A stretch of DNA of 24,232 nucleotides from a virus. Under the pieces are notes generated by a model that saw only the letters and a program-made list of their open reading frames with translations, searched no databases and was not told the origin of the DNA. Where the stretch lies: the IMG/VR virus record IMGVR_UViG_3300025168_000651, positions 1 through 24,232 of that record. One strand, 5' to 3'. Below, piece after piece: positions 21,402 to 24,232 of this stretch. Made by a program: the position numbers and the translations under genes. The stretch's first letter is position 1. Every line of letters begins with the position of its first letter.

Positions 21402-21477
21402 AATATATTTTACTTTCCCCTATTTTATAAAATGCAATTATCGTATTAAATTAAACTAAATAAAAGAAGAGGACAGA
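21402..21477 (+). promoter_or_regulatory. Intergenic region with possible late promoter before scaffold
   Basis: This 76-base gap is unusually long for the head operon. It contains several A/T hexamers (TATAAA 21426-21431, TATTAA 21444-21449) and TAAACTAAAT (21452-21461), the string also found before 17068. No hexamer pair with good spacing stands out. AAGAGG at 21466-21471 is the ribosome site. An extra promoter would raise scaffold and capsid supply. Confidence 0.35.
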
Positions 21478-22062
21478 ATGTCTGAAGAACAAACACAGAA
21501 CGTGGAACCCCAGCCAAAGGCTTATGTTGAAAGACCAGTGGTGGAAAAAAATACATCAACAGAAGTGGCTACCCAAAGCCAAGAAGCTGACTTGGATATA
21601 CCCGACTATGGACAGCTAGTACAGGAAAGTAAAAAGTATAGAAAAAGGGCACAGGATTCTGAAGCACGATTAGCTAAACTTGAAAAGCAACGTGAAACTG
21701 ATAGGCAAAAGCAACTGGAAGAGCAAAACGAATGGCAAACATTGGCAGAAGAAAGACAAGCTAGACTGCTAGAAATGGAGCCCATGGTAGAGCAATTCCA
21801 AGCAGATGAAGCAAATCAACGTGAAAAGATTCTTGGTGATTTAACTGAAGAGGATAGAGAGGCTTTTGGTGACTTACCATTGTCAAAATTAAGAGCTTTA
21901 CATTCTAAATTAATTAATAAAACTAATAGTATACCCGCAACAAGTGGAACTCCTGCACGTTCAATTAATCCAACGAATCAAGACTGGACTAAAATGAACC
22001 AATCCGAAAGAAGGGCGAAATGGAGCGACATAGTTAAGGGCTATGCTTTAAACAAAAGATAA
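21478..22062 (+). CDS. Capsid scaffolding protein
   Basis: The 194-residue protein is acidic and helical. A disordered N-terminus (EEQTQNVEPQPKAYVERPVV) precedes a coiled coil at about 45-115 (KYRKRAQDSEARLAKLEKQRETDRQKQLEEQNEWQTLAEERQARLLEME), and a short basic C-terminus (QSERRAKWSDIVKGYALNKR begins near 175) likely binds the capsid shell. It lies directly before the capsid gene, as scaffolds do, and would guide procapsid assembly and then be lost. No protease motif is seen in it or nearby, so removal may be by exit rather than cleavage, or by a gene outside the window. Confidence 0.85.
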   Translation: MSEEQTQNVEPQPKAYVERPVVEKNTSTEVATQSQEADLDIPDYGQLVQESKKYRKRAQDSEARLAKLEKQRETDRQKQLEEQNEWQTLAEERQARLLEMEPMVEQFQADEANQREKILGDLTEEDREAFGDLPLSKLRALHSKLINKTNSIPATSGTPARSINPTNQDWTKMNQSERRAKWSDIVKGYALNKR

Positions 22063-22075
22063 GAGGCTAATATAA

Positions 22076-22996
22076 ATGGCAAATTATTATGGATTTACTG
22101 GAGATGTTACTCAGAAATCTGATGTGGATGTATTCGTACCTGAGCTATGGTCGGATGGCGTTTACAGATATTTCGAGAAACAACTCATTTTAAAACCTTT
22201 CTTTGACGACTATTCAAGTTTGGTTCAAGGAAGAGGAGATGTTTTACACATACCAACTATGCAAGAAGTTGCAACTGCAGACAAAAGTGCAAACACTTCT
22301 GTTGATTTTACTGCTAATGTAGAAACAGATATAGATTTAGCAATAGACCAACACAAGTATGCCGCTAAGTTGTTTGAAGATATAGCAATGATACAGTCAA
22401 ATGAACAGTTATTTGATAAGTATGCTCAAAGTATGGCGTATGCACTAGCTAAAGCTGTAGACACTAAAGTTGAAGCACTTCTAAGAACTTTAGGAACTAC
22501 TCAAACCCTAGCTTCAGATAATTCATTATCTAACGCTGACGTTGAAACCGCTTTAGGTACTTTAATGTCTAACGATATTCCGCAAGACGAATGTGCATTT
22601 TTTGTTAATCCATTAATGTACGCAGACCTTATGAACTCCAAAGCATTTGTAGCTGCACCAAATAGTCCAGCTAATTTTGCTACATCTGGAGCTTTAGGGA
22701 ATATTGTTCCAACTGGTTTTGCTGACAATTCAGTTATGAATACTGGTCAAGTAGGGAATCTTTTTGGAATCCCAGTTTTTACTTCTAGTTTGATAGCTAC
22801 AGCAACTTCAACAGGTACTCACGCTGGTTACTTATGTCATAAGTCTAGTATTGCTTTAGCAGTACAACAGGATATTCGTGTACAGAGTGAATATGACGTG
22901 TCTTACTTAGGCACTAAAGTGGTAGCCGACATCATTTATGGTGGAGTTATTACTACTTCTAACCACGTTAAAGGAATTGAACTTTTAAATCCTTAA
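22076..22996 (+). CDS. Major capsid protein (HK97-like fold)
   Basis: This 306-residue protein builds the icosahedral shell. The N-terminus carries VFVPELWSDGVYRYFEKQLILKPF, then GDVLHIPTM (strand of the E-loop region), a long spine helix near LFDKYAQSMAYALAKAVDTKVEALL, and an A-domain-like end (NLFGIPVFTSSLI, SSIALAVQQDIRVQSEYDVSYLGTKVVADIIYGGVI). This layout is that of tailed-phage capsids with a short N-arm and no delta domain, fitting a separate scaffold gene. Only weak GAGG precedes ATG 22076. A hairpin follows the stop. Confidence 0.9.
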   Translation: MANYYGFTGDVTQKSDVDVFVPELWSDGVYRYFEKQLILKPFFDDYSSLVQGRGDVLHIPTMQEVATADKSANTSVDFTANVETDIDLAIDQHKYAAKLFEDIAMIQSNEQLFDKYAQSMAYALAKAVDTKVEALLRTLGTTQTLASDNSLSNADVETALGTLMSNDIPQDECAFFVNPLMYADLMNSKAFVAAPNSPANFATSGALGNIVPTGFADNSVMNTGQVGNLFGIPVFTSSLIATATSTGTHAGYLCHKSSIALAVQQDIRVQSEYDVSYLGTKVVADIIYGGVITTSNHVKGIELLNP

Positions 22997-23018
22997 ACCT
23001 AGTTAAGTAAAAGAATTT

Positions 23019-23041
23019 GGGGTGGTGTTTATTGCCACCCT
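23019..23041 (+). other. Stem-loop after the capsid gene
   Basis: GGGTGG (23020-23025) pairs with CCACCC (23035-23040), extended by wobbles on both sides. No U-run follows, so read-through is likely. It may protect the abundant capsid message from 3' decay or reduce downstream expression. Confidence 0.55.
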
Positions 23042-23060
23042 ATAATTCAAAAGGGACATT

Positions 23061-23222
23061 ATGATAATATTAAAGAAAGATAAGCATTATAGACATACTG
23101 GAGTAGCAGAAGAAGCTCTGGAACTAATCGAAAATGGCTATGAATTACTAAAGGGTGCATCTTTACTTAAGAGTGCTAAAATAAAGCCAAAAACAAAGAA
23201 AAAGCCTATAAAAAAGAAGTAG
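23061..23222 (+). CDS. Small Lys-rich protein downstream of capsid
   Basis: The ORF from ATG 23061 to TAG 23220-23222 encodes 53 residues, with AAAAGGG upstream. Residues 1-36 (KKDKHYRHTGVAEEALELIE then NGYELLKGASLL) form a short helix pair; the end is a run of Lys and Pro (KPKTKKKPIKKK). It fits the capsid-distal position of small head proteins, perhaps binding packaged DNA. I do not recognise the family. The 52 bases that follow carry no gene apart from a GAGGAAGAG ribosome site. Confidence 0.6.
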   Translation: MIILKKDKHYRHTGVAEEALELIENGYELLKGASLLKSAKIKPKTKKKPIKKK

Positions 23223-23274
23223 TAATTAACAGGCTCGTTCATGGTAACCATTAACCTTAGAGAGGAAGAGAAAA

Positions 23275-23559
23275 ATGGCAACATCAAACTTACATAAATA
23301 CTCGGCTCAAGAAGCCTTAAACAGACTTGGTGGAGGTGGCTACGATTACGTCACAAACGCTACAGTTAATTCTCACGTTTATTGTGCAATTCAAGCATTA
23401 TCTACAGATTGCGTTATTACCGCAACATCATCAGATACAGATATATGGGATACACTTTCTAGCGTAACAATTTTAGCAGGTCAAACGATATATGGAGAAT
23501 GGTCTTCAGTAGCAGTAGCTAGTGGAGATTTTGCCTTAGTATATAGAAAGTCTAGTTAG
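23275..23559 (+). CDS. Small structural protein with NLHKxSxQEALN N-terminus (copy 1)
   Basis: The 94-residue protein begins MATSNLHKYSAQEALNRLGG. The remainder is beta-rich and polar (HVYCAIQALSTDCVITATSS, TILAGQTIYGEWSSVAVASGDFALVYRKSS), with the look of a compact beta-sandwich carrying the LAGQTIYG turn seen in many small phage decoration proteins. It shares its N-terminal block with the next gene. The location among head genes suggests capsid decoration or a vertex or neck protein. A good ribosome site (AGAGGAAGAG) precedes the ATG. Confidence 0.65.
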   Translation: MATSNLHKYSAQEALNRLGGGGYDYVTNATVNSHVYCAIQALSTDCVITATSSDTDIWDTLSSVTILAGQTIYGEWSSVAVASGDFALVYRKSS

Positions 23560-23567
23560 GAGATAAT

Positions 23568-23912
23568 ATGGCAAATCTACATAAAAGAAGTGTACAAGAA
23601 GCATTGAACGCCACAGTAGGCGGTATATGGAGCGTAAATTCGGCTGGTACAGCTGGTTCTAGTGCAGACGTAGCAAATACTATTCATTTATCTTTAGCGA
23701 CTATGACAAGTACATTAGGCGTTTATAGTGCAGTAGAGATTTATTTCAATTTTGCTGTAGCTGAAACAAGCGTAAATGCTAGTAATGATATGATAATTCC
23801 TAAAAATACAATGGTCTACTTAACAGTGCCAAGAGGCTTAGGAAACGATATTCATTTTAACTACAACTCAACCAGTACAACTACTGGAGCGGTTAGAACG
23901 GTGGAGATTTAA
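23568..23912 (+). CDS. Small structural protein with NLHKxSxQEALN N-terminus (copy 2)
   Basis: The 114-residue protein begins MANLHKRSVQEALNATVGG, paralogous at the N-terminus to the upstream gene, and then diverges: VANTIHLSLATMTSTLGVYS, EIYFNFAV, NTMVYLTVPRGLGNDIHFNY. The second half is again a polar beta domain, with IPKNTMVYLTVP in the place of LAGQTIYGEW of copy 1. The pair probably arose by duplication; both may attach to the same site through the shared start. AGGAG lies before the ATG. Confidence 0.65.
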   Translation: MANLHKRSVQEALNATVGGIWSVNSAGTAGSSADVANTIHLSLATMTSTLGVYSAVEIYFNFAVAETSVNASNDMIIPKNTMVYLTVPRGLGNDIHFNYNSTSTTTGAVRTVEI

Positions 23913-24232
23913 ATGCAAAGTTCAATGGTTAAATCTATTACTGAGGACTTTGGTAATGGCGGTACAATAGATGGTGATATTACAATTACAGGAGACCTAC
24001 AAGTAAATGGAGGAGGTTCACTTAGCTTTGATGAGATAGTTCAAGGTACTCAGGTAATTGATGTAACCAACACAGAAGCTTTATTAGTACGCAAGAATGA
24101 TGATGGTGGAGATGTCTTTGTTGTTAATACTACTAATAAACGAGTTGGTATAAATTCTACGCCAAGCAGAACATTTCAAGTGGATGGAACTGCTAGTGCT
24201 ACAACTGCTACTGGTTATTTTTATACAAATGC
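23913..24232 (+). CDS. Fibre-like structural protein, 3' truncated by window
   Basis: ATG 23913 directly follows the previous TAA, and the frame is open to the window end (106 complete codons). GDITITGDLQVNGGGSLSFD (residues about 22-41) is the repeat type of trimeric phage fibres, and VNTTNKRVGINSTPSRTFQVDGTAS (about 71-95) matches beta-prism repeats (VGIN...P...FQVDG) in appendage and tail-fibre proteins. Many such proteins end in a self-cleaving chaperone domain, which would lie outside the window. Its place after the capsid genes suggests a head fibre or vertex appendage, but a tail fibre is also possible. Confidence 0.75.
   Translation, partial: MQSSMVKSITEDFGNGGTIDGDITITGDLQVNGGGSLSFDEIVQGTQVIDVTNTEALLVRKNDDGGDVFVVNTTNKRVGINSTPSRTFQVDGTASATTATGYFYTN

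Noticed and set aside
1-24232. Window as a complete circular genome
   Set aside because: No end repeat was seen. Joining the ends stops the last frame after about 15 codons without linking to the tail tube frame, and neck genes expected between head and tail are missing.

Overview
This window is part of a tailed-phage (Caudoviricetes) genome. It is AT-rich (about two thirds A+T by eye), and every recognisable gene lies on the + strand, packed with ATGA/TAATG overlaps. Three things point to a siphovirus-type particle: a tail tube gene, a frameshifted tail assembly chaperone pair and a roughly 700-residue tape measure, with no sheath or contractile baseplate genes. Good Shine-Dalgarno sites (AAGGAG, GGAG) and sigma70-like promoters (TTGCAA-N17-TATATT) suggest a host with ordinary sigma70 signals. 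The gene content resembles uncultured marine phages, but the host cannot be named from the sequence. No integrase, repressor, DNA polymerase, helicase, primase, recognisable endolysin, tRNA or CRISPR is visible.

Layout. (1) Positions 1-6945 are the tail module: 3' part of a tail tube gene, a gpG/gpGT chaperone pair with a programmed -1 frameshift, the tape measure, and two large tail-tip or baseplate-like proteins. (2) Positions 6946-7160 hold no gene but contain a foldable element and a strong promoter. (3) Positions 7161-17029 are the early/accessory region. It has small unknown proteins, a histone-fold-like protein with a Cys cluster, an HTH protein, two tiny membrane proteins, an SSB-like protein ending DDLPF, an HNH/NinG-like nuclease, a replisome-organiser-like protein, zinc-ribbon proteins, a SAM methyltransferase, a TET/JBP-associated-type glycosyltransferase, a Pyr_excise-like protein, and a three-gene amidoligase / class II glutamine amidotransferase / gamma-glutamylcyclotransferase system. 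(4) Positions 17068-24232 are packaging and head genes: small and large terminase, a small basic protein, portal, minor head protein, gp10/Mu-G-like protein, scaffold, major capsid protein, two small paralogous structural proteins and the start of a fibre-like gene. The module order implies that neck genes lie between the right end and the left end, outside the window.

How it fits together. A block close to TTGTGAATAAAATAAA recurs at the head of all five early gene blocks (near 7130, 7554, 7959, 13843 and 14441). At three of these it sits exactly four bases after the -10 hexamer of a TTG/TTT-N17 promoter. Its core TGTGAATAA is the reverse complement of TTATTCACA, a perfect match to the DnaA-box consensus TTATNCACA. 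Further copies in the opposite orientation lie in loops of inverted repeats at 7025-7033 and 8884-8892. Early transcription may therefore be tied to host DnaA or to a phage factor with similar specificity. Replication appears to borrow the host replisome through the SSB-like and organiser-like proteins. The methyltransferase and glycosyltransferase pair suggests DNA base modification, and the amidoligase trio suggests small-molecule, peptide or base amidation.
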